Below are positions 44,316-56,748 of a stretch of DNA of 64,000 bases, piece by piece. The notes beneath the pieces were generated by a model, which did no database searches, was not told where the DNA came from, and saw nothing but the letters and a program-made list of their open reading frames with translations. Every line of letters starts with the position of its first letter. The first letter of the stretch is position 1. The stretch spans positions 4,416,949-4,480,948 of the forward strand of contig NW_022098058.1 in NCBI RefSeq assembly GCF_002288925.2. The letters run 5' to 3'. Origin of the DNA: Delphinapterus leucas (Eukaryota; Chordata; Mammalia; Artiodactyla; Monodontidae). Both the position numbers and the translations under genes were made by a program.

Positions 44316-47300
44316 GTGGAAGGAGGCTGAGGTCTAAGGATTTGGCCATCCAGGGCTAGGACCCAGATAGAAGCTTCTGCCCTGGGGAGATGCAGACCGC
44401 TGCAGGGATCCAAAGTCACCTAGGCACCTGTGGAGGCACTGGAAAGGTGTTTAATCCAGCCTGAGATCTGGGACTGCTCCCTGGAGGGGGCAGCTTTTGG
44501 TTTTAAAGGATGAGTAGGAATTGCCAGATGGATGAGGGGAAGGGCCTTGCAGGCAGAGGGCCCAGAATGTGGGGTGGAGCTGGGAGGATGCGGATTTGTG
44601 GTTTTGAGAGGAGAACAGGTGGGGGAGGGGTGGCATGAGCCCCTGGGCCGTGGAGATGGGGCAGGAAGCTGTGGAAGGGTGGACTAAGGAGGGCAGACAT
44701 CATCTTGGGGGCAGTGGGGAGCCAGGTTGGGTTATAGGCAGGGAAGAGGCTGACGTGGTGTGTGTTGAGAAGGAGCCCTGTGGCTGCAGAGAGGAGGGGT
44801 TAGAGGAGCTGAGAGGAGGTGCGGACCATTCGACTAGTCACTGAGTAGGACTGTGGGCCCCTCGGGAATCCTCAGAAGGAAGAGAAAGCGCAAAGGCCGT
44901 GGGGTGGGAATGCTCTTGACAGGCATGTGTGGCTAAAGCCCAGATGGAGACAGAGGTGAGGTCTGGGGTGTTTTAAAAACGTATGTGACACTCTTCCCAT
45001 GGAGAGCTGGAGTCTGTGCCCCTGCCCCTTGAACCTGGGCTCTTTGATTGCTTGACCAATAGACTACAGTGGAATTCACGTTAGGACAGTTGCTGGGCTC
45101 AGGCCTTAAGAGACTGGCAGCTTCTACTTCCTGTGTGGGGGCTGTTTCTTGTTTTTTCGCTTTTTAATAGTTGCTCTTAGAACTCAGCCACCATGCTGTG
45201 TGGAAGCCCAAACAGCCAGTGGAGAAGAATTGAGGCACCCCAGTTGTCAGCCCCAGCTGGGCTCCCTGACCAGCCAGCACCAATTTGCCAGCCATGGGAG
45301 TGCACCATCTTGGAAATGGATCGCCTATCCCAGTTGAGTGGCCCCCCTGACACCACGTAGAACAGGGACGAGCCTTCCCTGCCAAGCCCTGCCCCAGGCA
45401 GACACATAAGCACCACAAATGTATTGGGGCGGTTTGTTACGCAGCAGTAGATACCATAACAAGGGCTGCAGGGTAGACCAGGGCAAGATCCTGCAGGGCC
45501 TTGTAAGCCGGGGTAGGAATTTTGGGTTTTGTTTAATTGTGATGAACAGCCATTAGAGGCCAGTGAGCAGCGGAGTGCCTGCAGGGGAACACGGGCAGCA
45601 GCAGGGGGCTAAGGAGGCGGCCCCTGCAATGGTCCATCTGAGGGGTGGGCCGCCATGGAGGGAGGGGTTAGAAGTAGTGGATTCTGGGTAGAGGTTTAAG
45701 CAGGGTGGATGGGATATGCTGAGGGAGTGGATGTAGAAAGGGGTCCACAATTTGGGGTCCACACAAGTGCTTGTGTGGCGATCACCTCCTGGGGCGAGAA
45801 CAGCTCGTTCAGGGGGCTGCCAAGAGATGGTCCAGATGAGGGGTGACTGCTGAGCCAGGGAGTGCGCAGAGACGGAAGGGGTGGATTTGAAGGGAGTCAG
45901 AGGTAAGCTGGATGGCACTTGGGAAGGGGAAGATGGGACACAAAGGGAAACTGAGGCAGCCCAGCATGGAGCATCAGACTGTTCCCTTTCTGCCACTGCT
46001 CCCTCAGCCCTGCTCTCGCGTCCCCGAATCCCACGTGAGGCTTTGTCTCACTGCCGATGGCTTCCTGGCTTCCCTGGGGCGTCTGTAACGTGGCTGCCAG
46101 CAGAGCCCCGAGGGGCACAGTGAGCAGACGGCAGTGAGCTGGGTTGGCACTTCCCCCTTAGGGGGTCTGGTTGGGGGAGGCACCCTGGGCAGCTTCGGGG
46201 GAGGGGGGGCGGTTGGGCATCACCCGGCATCCCACCCCCACGAGCTGGCAGCAGGCCAGTAGCCCTGACCTGGCAGAGGCCGGACAGCACCCAGCACCCA
46301 CGAGACTTGGGAGGGCCTCCTCCCCTGCTTGAGGACAGACGTTACGCTGAAGTTGCCACCTCCTGTGACCCTAGGACGGAGCTAAGAGACACCTGTAGCT
46401 GCAAGGCAAGTCTTCAGGGCCCCAGACAAGGACTGGGGGTGGTTCACAGTGGTTGGCCACCTTCTGTGCAGAGAAATGACCCTGGAAACTAGAGCTGTCC
46501 TCCCTGTGCAAATGCATTTTTAAGCTTCAAGAAGGAATTGCATGTTAATCAGGCATTAAAACAGGCGGTGGCATACATAGTTAACGGTATAGGAAGATGT
46601 TGCATGGGGGACAAGGCAGCTGTGAAATGGTGAGTACATCCTGATCTCGATTATCACTCCTCAGCCTCCGACCCAGGCAGGCACACGATTTGGAGTTTGG
46701 AGTGGCATGCTCTCAGATTTTAACCATGGGTGGGTTAGGGTAGCTTTTATTTTCTTCAGGCTTTTCGTACTTCCTGACAGTTCTGCAGAAAACATGTATT
46801 CATTCTAGCATCACACCCCCCAAAAAAACTCTTGTCAAATTCTGTAAATAACTTAGACTAGAAAGTCTGTTGCTTAATAAAAAGGCATCAGTGATCAGAA
46901 TAGAGAATTTGAAAAGATAAAGAATCTCCGCCCAGAAGGCACTACAGGAAGAGGCTATTTTTAAAGCTAAAACTTGTTTACTTTTCTCATTTTTCTGTTC
47001 TCAATTCTAGAACTGGTATTTTTGGGATTTTGTTTAAATTGTACGAAGTTTTCTGTCCTGGCCCTTACTCCTGATTAATGTGTGTGTGTGGGGGATTATT
47101 TTTCCTTCATAAAAAGAAAAAACTAACTTAAGCCGCTTCTGATTTGGAGGTGGTCCTTTAGTGACCTTTCCTGGGGGTCAGTGAACCTCAGCCCCAGCTC
47201 AGGCCTAGAGCCAGCTGGGTGGACTGGGGGTCTCTGTGGTATTTGCTGATCCCAAGTCATGTGCTGTGGTGAGAAATAGTGCAGGGTTATACCAGCCTGG

Positions 47301-47835
47301 GAGAAACTGCCTCTGTTTCCTCATCTGAATAATGGAGTTAATGGTATATATTTATGACAAATTCAGGGCGAGTGTGTAAACGGCAGTTCTCTTTCCAGGG
47401 TGGTCACCTTGGAGCCCCACACACTTTGGGGGCCGCTGTGGAAACTCCAGCCTGGAGGAAGCATGGAACAGAGGAATGAGGGGCCCACGCAAGCTGGTTT
47501 TTGGCTTCCCTGTGCCGTGACCTGGGAAATTCCTCGACTGTGCTGAGAGTCAGTTTCTACATCTGTAAAATGGGGGTGATATTCTGTTCCTCAAGGCTTA
47601 TTACATAGGTAAGTAGGTTAGGAGCAGGGCCTGCCCAGGGGTAGATGGCACACAGCAGCTGTGACATATTCCTGGCGGTCAGTGGATGCCCGTGTTTCCC
47701 CACCGAACCTTCTCGGAAGCGGAGTTGGTATCTGCACACCCCTCACGAGGGGAGCTGGGCAGGGTCCTAAGCCAGGCCCCCCCCCCCTCCTTTCTGCTAC
47801 AAGTACAGCCATCTCAGGATAAAGGCTGGAGCCCA
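44316..47835. other. space between convergent genes H1-8 and PLXND1
   Basis: No coding exon recognised. The sequence is mildly G-rich to 46500 and more A/T-rich from 46500 to 47120. Short open frames have no domain signature. Probably holds diverged old repeats that I could not name. Confidence 0.65.
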
Positions 47836-48850
47836 CGGCAGGTTTTCCCATCAGGCTTTTATTATAAAGAAGGTTCCAGAGCATCCCAGCCTCCCCCTCC
47901 AGCCCAGCCCCAAGGTCTGCGACCTGTCCCAGCACTGGCTGGGTCAGCCCCAGCCAGCCGCTTCTGGCAGAACAGAAAGGACAGTGTTCCAGGGCGCGGG
48001 GGTCTCTGCCAGGTCTGCCTGTCCCCTGGAACAGTCATTTCCAGTGTTGCGCTGGGAGCCCCTGGGGACCCCTCCCCGGGTCCTCTGCACCAGTGGCAGC
48101 TATTCACAGTTGGCGCGTGGTAAGTTTTTTAATATATAAAAGCTTTTTTTAAAAAAACAACAACAAAAAGTGGTGCTCTCTTTAGAAACACTTCCAGCAA
48201 GATCAAGTAGCCCAGCTACAGCCTTGGTGCAACTCAGCCCCCTGCCCCACCTCGAGACCAGGATCGCCCAGCACCTGTCCCCTCGGCCCCTGCCCGCCCG
48301 GCTCCCAGGGCAGCACAGAGCCTCCCGCGGGCAGTGGATGCTGCCCACTCAGCCAGTGGCCGCTCAAGAACAGAAACCTGACACTGCTGGATGGCGTGTG
48401 GCCAGGGTCCTCTGCAGGTGAGTAGAGATGGGGACAACATTTTGGTGGTTGAAGCGGAAACCAGCTGAGGGCTGGTTCAAGGGGCCTCCCCTCCACCGGG
48501 TAGGATGAGGTAGTGTTTCCGGCTGCGACCTCAGGGCCGGGCGGCCTCTTCGCCCATCGGTGGGTTCGATAGCACTGGGCCGTGCAGGGCAGAGCAAGTG
48601 GGGTGCCGTCCAGGCTGTGCTGGGTGGACGGTGGGAGCCTTACCGGGGAACGGCTGCAGCATTTGAGCCCCCAGCCCAGAGCCGGGTCTGGGGGCAGGTG
48701 GGAGGGGTCGGTGCCCAAGGGGCCAGGGCTGGGGGCTCCGCTGGCTGGCTCAGAGAGGCCCCTCGTGCTGCATCGTTTCCCAGCCGGAGTCCGAGGCACT
48801 GGGGACAAAGCGAAGTCGAGGGAGGGCGCCCGTCCTGCCGGCCCCCAGGC
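47835..48850 (-). other. PLXND1: PLXND1 3' UTR
   Basis: About 1 kb downstream of the stop codon on the minus strand. It ends just past AATAAA (complement of TTTATT, 47858-47863). Contains an A/T-rich block at 48122-48172 in otherwise GC-rich sequence. Confidence 0.75.
47858..47863 (-). terminator. PLXND1: PLXND1 poly(A) signal AATAAA
   Basis: TTTATT on the plus strand, so AATAAA on the minus strand, about 990 nt past the stop. No equally good hexamer lies closer to the stop. Confidence 0.75.
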
Positions 48851-48967
48851 TCAGGCCTCGCTGTAGCACTCGTAGATGTTGTCCTCCATCAGGGCCACCA
48901 CCTGCTCAAACTTGTGCTGCAGCTGCGTCCTCCGGGCTGTGGGGTTTGCCTCCAGGGCGCTCATGAT
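48851..48967 (-). CDS. PLXND1: PLXND1 last exon (fragment residues 688-725, stop)
   Basis: 117 nt, phase 0, from [10 protein letters not shown] to YECYSEA and TGA (48851-48853). Contains the C-terminal helix and the SEA tail. Confidence 0.95.
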   Translation of the reverse strand: MMSALEANPTARRTQLQHKFEQVVALMEDNIYECYSEA

Positions 48968-51900
48968 CTGAGGGGGAAGCGGAGGGAGCTGGGCCAAAGC
49001 CCGGGCCCAGGACCCCCGGGTGCCACTGCACATCCTGGGGGAGAACACACCGCCTGGATTTCCACTGCTGGTGGCCACCCCCAAAGCGGAAACGTCCTGG
49101 GCATATGAATGCCTGAGAGGGACCCTCACCCTGGGTGTGTTGCCCTGAGCAGGTGGCAGTGAGCAGGGCTGGCATGGGGGCATCGTAGCTCCGAGGGGGG
49201 CCTCGCACTGGGGGCTACTCACCTGTGGGCGATACCTCTTGGCGTATTTATAAATCTCTGTCATGGCCACGTTGGTGTTGAACTCATTCTGGTATTTCTG
49301 TGAGGAAAGACAAGGCGGGAGTCGGAGAGAGGTTGACTCCATGGTCAAAACCAGGCCCGGCCCAGCCAAGACTCGCTGCTTAAACACAGCCCCTCGCTGA
49401 CGGTCAAGTCCCGCCCTGTCCCGCCCGGCAAGGTCTCCGCGGCGCACCCGTGACTCCTCCGCCAGGTGCGCGTTCATTTCCTGCTCGCTGAGCGGAGTCA
49501 TGTCATGGATCTGTTTGTAGTAGCGCTGCACGATTTTCCGGTACTCGGGAATCTCCTTGGCGTAGAGGAGCTTGTTGGTTGGTGAGTCCTGGGCAGAGAG
49601 GAGTGAGGGATTAAGACGCAGACTCGTTTTCTCCTGGATGAGCCCTCGTCTCTCCTGCCACACAAACGAGCCCATCACTGAACGTCCCCGCCCTGCGGGC
49701 TTTGGACCAGGGACCCCCACCCCTCTCCTCTCTGCCCTTGTACTTGGAACCCCTGCCCTATTTTCTACGGAACTGTCAGGGTGATGACCTCAAGGGGGGA
49801 CCGACTTCTGGGGGGAAAAGTGCATGGGCTTGTGCCAGCTCTTTGACACGCAGGCTGTTTTGTTTGTATCCTTGCTTAGGGATATGGGTCTTGGTGGCTA
49901 AGATTTCTGGAAGCCTGACTGCTGTCTCAGTGGAATATTTCCCACCACATGTTTCCTACGCCTGAAAGCAAAACGTGCCAAGTATGTTCCCAGTTCTCTG
50001 TCATGGGCGTCCTGCTTTCCGAGATAGTGTGTGAGAGGTGACGGCATTTTCTGCCTCTCGTGGCCTCTCTCTGAAAGTCATGGGCTAAACACAGGGCCAG
50101 GCACCCGCCCTCCTGCAGGGGCAGGTCTAACTCTACCATTTCATTAACGCTCACAGCCTCCCTGCCCGGCCCAGGCCCTTCCCTCTGCCTGGAATGCCGC
50201 TCTCTCTCCTCCGCGCCTGCTAAAGCCAGCTGGGTCCTCTCCCTGCAGACAGATGCCTCAGGGGTCTCCCTCCTGCATGTATTCAAAGGTCTTGGTCACT
50301 TGTGCCCCCCTCTGCCCACCCCTTCACTCAGTGCCCACTGGATGGCTCTTGAGCATCAGGGCTGCTGCCCGGAGCCCACGGGTCTCCGATGGTGTGCCAG
50401 ACCACACAGGCTTTCCACGTTCACTCTGGCTTCTCCTGGCCTGGCTCCACGGCCTCAGCATTGGGAACTGGTGCGGGGCACACCTGAGGCAGCTGCAGCC
50501 AGTCTGCAGCCACGTAGTTTGACTGTGGGTGGCGGTTTCTGGGAGTCCCCCCTGCTTCTGATGACCGCGTTCATTCCCACGTCCCCCAGATCTGAGCTCT
50601 TTTGGTTCCCCTCCCAGAAATATCTCCGTCCCCATCAGCACCAGGTGGCCTGCCCAGGAGCAGCTGACCTTGCCCAGCTGCAGGTCCGAGATGGAACAGG
50701 CGTCGATGAAGGCCTGTGCGATGACTGAGAGGCAGGCATCGATGTGGTCCGTCTTCTCGATGTCAAAGACAAACTGTGGGTTTTTTAGGATGTTCACCCA
50801 GAACCGGAGAGGAAGGCTGTGGGACAGAGAGTGACAGGGGCAGCGGTGTGAGCCCCGCCCCCCCCGGGGGTGGGCAGCGGAGGCAGTGGTTGCCGAGGGG
50901 GCTTGGGACAGGCTGGCTTTGCCCCTCGAGGCCAGCGGAGACTAGTCACAGGACGGAACCTCTGGAAACCTCGGTTTGCTCCCCCACAAATGCGGCTGAT
51001 GGCCATCCCCGGCCGGCTGGGGCAACAGAGGGGCTGGGAGCCGGGTTTCCTGTGTGGAGAGGGCCACGGGCTGCGGCAGGAGCTGCAAGGCCTGACTTCA
51101 CCCTTGCTGCCCGCCCCACCCCTGCAGAGTCGCCCGCTCTCACGCAGCAGCCTGGAGCCAGCGAGACAGTCCTGGTTCCCATTAGAACCCCCGCCCTGCC
51201 CCTGCCTCGCAGCCCATGGCTCCTCCTCCAGCCCCTGCATGGCTGCGGGAAGTCCATCATTAGCTGGGTCACCAGGCAGACTGAGGGAGGGAAGAGGCCT
51301 GGATCCTTAGCCTCAGGGGGCCAGAGGGTTGGTAACACCCTCCTCCCCAGTGACTGGGCAGCCTGGGACATACAGACCCCCCACCCCACCCCAACCAGAG
51401 TTCTGAGCAGCCCCTGCAACTACACAGAAACTTCTAGGTCTGCAGCATGTTTTTCTGAGGGTTAGGCTAAGGTTTTCAACAACTTCTTGTTGGGGTTTGT
51501 GACCATGAAAAGCTAAACCGTGCCTCAAAGGAGGGATGTGATCGGGGGCAGGAACATCTCCACGAGCCTCAGTGTGCTCATCTGTAAAACGGAGCTGACG
51601 GTGCCCACCGCAGAGGTGTGGAGGAGAGTGATGGTAAGGGCAAAACTTAGACAGTGCTCACTTTTAGTTAATTCTTACAATTAAAGTGGGTTACTTTTAC
51701 TGCCCTGGTTTTATAGCTAGGAGAAACTAAAGCACAGAGAGGTTAAGTCACTTACCCAAGGTCACACAGCTTGGAATGGCATAAGGGATTGAACCCAGGC
51801 CGGTGGGCTGAGAGACCAGGCTCTGAACCCCCGCACCACTGCTGCCCCCAATGATAGAGTGAAGCCACACAGCCCTCCCCCCTGGCCTCCCACCCACACC

Positions 51901-54900
51901 ACACTGGCCCACCACCTGTTGGTCTTCCAGATGTGTAGCGTGTCAGGGTCTGAGATCCCCCTCTTCTCTGCTTGCTCTTCCAGGAAGTCAAAGAAGTACT
52001 TGACAGCCAGTGGGGGCTTGTCTTCACGGATACTCAGAATGGCCTTGAACAGGTCATCCAGAAACTTCTGCAGCGTGCCCTGCATGGAAGGAGGTGGCCG
52101 TCGTCAGCCCAGGACCACACGGAGGGGGGTAAGCAGGCACCTCTGGCAGTTCAGGGGAGCCCGTGGTGCTGGGACTGAGCAGTGCTGGGTGAATGGGGAA
52201 GCTACATGGCATCAGGCTGGTCATCTAACCTCTCTGGGCCTCGGTCTTCCTGTCTGTGAAACGGGTTAGTGCAACCTACCCCACAAGGGTGTTGGAAGGA
52301 CTGAGACATAGAGCAGGGGATTGCTGGGCTGGAGTGTGAGCTCTCAGGCACCCACTCTGCTGCCCCAGCCGTGTGGCCTTGGGGGCATCACTGGGCCTCT
52401 GCTGCCCTCCATGTCACACGGGCTGATAGAGAAGTTGTCATCGGGCACCCTTCATGCTGGGAGCAAACCCCTCCTCAGCTGGGACCCAAAGCCCTCGGCC
52501 TCTCGCCCCAGAGCCTGGCTGGCCCCACAGGGGAAGCACTGTCCCCCTCACTCCAAGTGTGTGCTCACAGCTGACCCACTGGAGTGAGGACACAGAGATG
52601 AGGGTGGGCCCACCTTGGTGGACAGCAGGCGGGTCAGGTAGATCTCTGGTAGCACCTTCTTGCGGTGGCTCTGCCGGTGGGACTTCTTGGGCTCTGCCAG
52701 CTCATCCGTGGGCAGCACCTGGGAGGCCGGGGCAGTGGTCAGTGCTGGCGCCAGGCACCATCCCCGGCCGCCCGTGGGCACTGGGCTCTCTTTGTGGTGC
52801 ACGCAAGCTACCCTGGGTCCCGTTCCCGCTCCCCACTCCAGCCTTTCCCAGGGCCTGCAAGCACTGCCCCCAGAGGCCCAGGGTGGCAGGAAGCCAAGTC
52901 GACACCCAGTGAAGGGCAGGCACGCCCAGGGCCGGAGGCAGGGCACTCACCAAATGGAAATACTTTTCTGTGTCCAAGTCTTTCACTGCGAGAGGGAAAA
53001 CACACACAATAAACGAGAGAGGAGTGGGGAGAGAGAGAAACAGAAATGGAGACCCAAAGATGGAGAAAGAAACTGAGCTCCATGGACAGAGCGAAACGGA
53101 CATGTGGAGAGAACAAGGCACAGAGAGAGAAATGCAAAGTTAAGAGAGCTGAGAGCGAGATCCAGAGACACACGCAGAGAATGAGGTAGAGAGAGAAAGA
53201 CAGAGGCGTTGACAGATGGAAACATCCACCAGGTGACGGCAGGAGCAGGGAGACGGTCACGGCCCCCGAGTAGGGCAGGATGGCGGCCCTCACCCCCCAG
53301 CCCAGACCTCACTGGGAGAGACCCGAGAGCCTGCTCCTTGCCTCAGGAGGGAACCCCAAGACCCAGAGAAGCCTAGGACCCCAGGCCTGGGGCATCTGAA
53401 GGTATGGATGGGATGTTTGAGGCGGGGACACAGGCCAAAGCCCGCATGGCCTCTTGGAATCACATCCCACCCTCCTGGGGCCTCTCTCTGCTGCCTGCAG
53501 GAATCCAGCACTGACAGGCCTGGCCACAGGCCCTGCCAAGCAGCCCTGAGGCAGGGGGGCCCGGCCCCGCCCCCAGCAGGGAGCCTCAGCCCGGCCCAGC
53601 CCCGTCCCTCGAAGCCTCAGCTTCCCCACTGGGGCCGCTCAGAAGGGGCCCTCCCCACGTCCACCAGCACTACCTCGGCCCAGGGTGTTGTCCTTCTTGT
53701 CTGTGAGGCTCATGGCCAGGGAGGCACCTTCAGGGATCTGAGGGGGAGAGAGGCCGAGGTCAGAGGTCGGAGGTCAGGGAGGTTGGGAGTGGTGGGAGGT
53801 GGGTGGAGCCGGGGCCCACCTTGTAGTGGGCCAGCGTGTTGAGCTTCTTGCGGCCGTCCTCGACCACCGAGGTGTCGTCCAGGTCCCGCAGGATGTAGCT
53901 CTGCGTGCTCGAGGCGAACCACTCTGCGGGCAGGGGGAAGGGCATCAGGGCTGGGAGCAGGGGCCGCGGGGAGGCAGGCCCCCAGCGGGCCACACGGGGA
54001 GAGAACCGGGGGCACCCACACCTGTCTCTGAGCCTCTACTTGCCCATCTGGGAGACGGGGAGGGGAGAGGGTGCCGGGCGCAGAGCAGGAGCTCTGGAAA
54101 GGCCTCATCCTCGGGGCTATCACTGGGATCTCAGATCTGCTGGGGAGGCCTCTCCCGCCCACCCTGGCAGCAGCCTGCATCGACCTCCCACCGCAGGCCC
54201 CGTCTCCCCTCCCCACCCCACACAGAGCTCCTGGCAGCTGATCTGTCTGCACGTCCCCAGAGCCACAGTTAGCGCACATCTGCTGAGCAGCAGGAGTGTG
54301 TGCGCCCAAGGCAGGGGCCTGCGCTGCTGAGGCAGCCCCACGCCTGCCGCCCCTGCCCACCTAGGTCGACGTCCTCGGCACGCGGCCACTGGGAGTAGGG
54401 CACGTTCTTGCAGAAGGCTTCCAGGATCTTCTCCTTCACCTGCGTCAGCGTGTCTGTGTCCATGGCCCGCACGCTCAGCGAGTCCATACCGCAGCCCTGG
54501 AAGGACACGTTCAGATTCTGCAGGAGAGAGGGGGAGGGTCAGTGGGCGACCACCGGGCCCTGGAGGGGAGACAGCCTGCGGGGAGTGGGGGGGGGGGGCG
54601 GGCAGCAGTGGAGCCGGGACTCTCCGGGGGTGCGGGACCCCTCCCTGCCCGCCCGCCCGGCTCACCCGGGGCTTGGCCTCGATGTTCTCCCGCAGCAGCC
54701 ACTCCTCGTTGAGCGTGTAGCGGGCCTTGCCTGTGATGGCGTCGATGGAGCCCTTGTTGATCTGCTGCTTGATGGCGCACAGGAGCAGGAAGAACGGCTC
54801 CCCCACCGTCTCCTGCGGGAGGTGCGCGCCGGTAAGAGGCTGAGGCCAGACTGCCTGGCCCAGCCCCTGGCCTCCAGCCCACACTCCAGAGTCCGGCCCC

Positions 54901-56695
54901 AACCTGGAATGCCTTCTCTACCCCCTTCTGCCAATACCTCCGTGGCTGCCTGCTTATACCCTCCTTTTGATCCTGGTGCCACTGCCTCACTCCCATCCCC
55001 CACCCAGAGGTGTCTCTGTGGACTCCAAGCTCGAACATCGCCTAATGTGGGTGGCCACATTCATTTCATCCTGCCAGCAACCCTTCCAGGTACGGGGTGT
55101 CATTCTCATTGCCGAGACTCAGAGAGGGCAAGCAACCTGCTCAGGGTCACCCAGCAGGGAAGTGGCAGAGCTGGACTCAAAGGCACATCAGGGGGCATAT
55201 GAGGACTGAGAAAACAATCTTCTGAAACAATGCCACTGACAGAGCCTCTGTTCCGTCCTGGGCTGGCTCTGAGCCCTTGCAGGAAGTCAGGCCTTCTCTG
55301 AGCCTCAGTTTCCCCATCTGTATAATGGATCCTATGGGGCTGTCCCTCTGCCCTCTGAGCCCCCCATTCCACATCTGCACAAAGAACATGATAATCCCTT
55401 CGGCAGAGCTGGCATGAGAATAAAATGAAATCGGTCTAGGTGGCGGCACAGCGGCCCGGCCCCCTCACCCTCAGGCAGCTGTACATGCAGATGGACATCC
55501 AGTTGGTGAGCATCTTCTCGACCACGGACTCCGTGCGCCTCAGCATGAGCTTGGGGTTCTTGGCAGCCGAGGCGTCGATGAGGTCCACCAGCAGCTCCTT
55601 CATGATGCCCGTATAGTATTCGAGCTTGCCGTGGAGCGCAATGGTCATCAGGGAGGCCAGGCTGCACCTGTGGGTGGGCATGGGCTGGGGGCGTCAGCAC
55701 CACCCGCACCGCAAGGCCCTGGGCTCCGAGGACCACGCAGTGGGTTCTGCTGCTACCTTGTCGCTGGATGGACGGGTGAGTGTGACGAAAATCTCGCTGG
55801 AGAAAGGGCTACCTTCCCTACCACACACAGCAACCGCCATGCCCACGAGCCCTATCCTGGCAAGCAGACCAGGAAGGGGAAGAATGGGGAAGGGGGTCTC
55901 AGGACCTCCAACGCCCCAGCACCCAGGGTCTGACGCTGGGGAGATACCAGCTGCCCCAAGGACATGGTGATTTGCAAACTGGCCCAGCCTTGGATCCAGC
56001 CAGGCAGACCCAGGACCGGCTGGGTGGCCTCCAGCAGGCCCCTGCCCTCCCCCAGAGCCTCGCAGCCTGACCTGTCCCGCACTGCGAAGTCCTTCTGTTG
56101 CTCCAGTGCGTGGACGAAGACAATGAGGAAGTGCTTGTTGTTGAGCAGCGAGGAGAACAGGCTGATGCCCTCTTCCATGTTGGGCCGGCAGCTCTCGGGG
56201 ATCTGCAGAAGCATTCAGTGAGGGGGTGTCCACAGAGGTCCAGTGTCTCTGCCTGGCCTAGGAGTCAGCACTTAGGATGCCCTGAATGGCTCCTCAAATG
56301 CTTCCTGGGAGGGGGAGCTCATTACCTTTAGTGGTAGACACCTCCTACCTCCCTGTGAATGGGAACAGTGGCTCAGTTGAATTGAAAAGTGAGGCTCAGG
56401 CAAGGGTGCCGGAAGGCAACCCAGTATCCCTGTGTGGGGGGGGGGACCCTCTCACCTTCCATTCTCTAAGCAGCAGGGGGAGTGGGATGTCCAGGGGGAC
56501 CCAATCCTCTCCCATCTCTACCTGGCCTGGGGGTCAGCACGCAGAACACCCTGAATGGCCCCTTGAATACCTCCTGTGATGGAGGGCTCACTACCATACA
56601 ATGGCAGGTTCCTCCCAACTTCCCATGATTAGGATCAATGGGTCAGATGAGCTGGAAAGTGGGGCCCAGAGAGAGATGGGGTTGCCCTGAGGCAG

Positions 56696-56748
<53 letters not shown>

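Noticed and set aside
48851..49720. A continuous 289-residue minus-strand open frame
   Set aside because: It joins three real PLXND1 exons through intron sequence that merely happens to lack stops. The conserved protein ends at GT-AG junctions at each exon edge.
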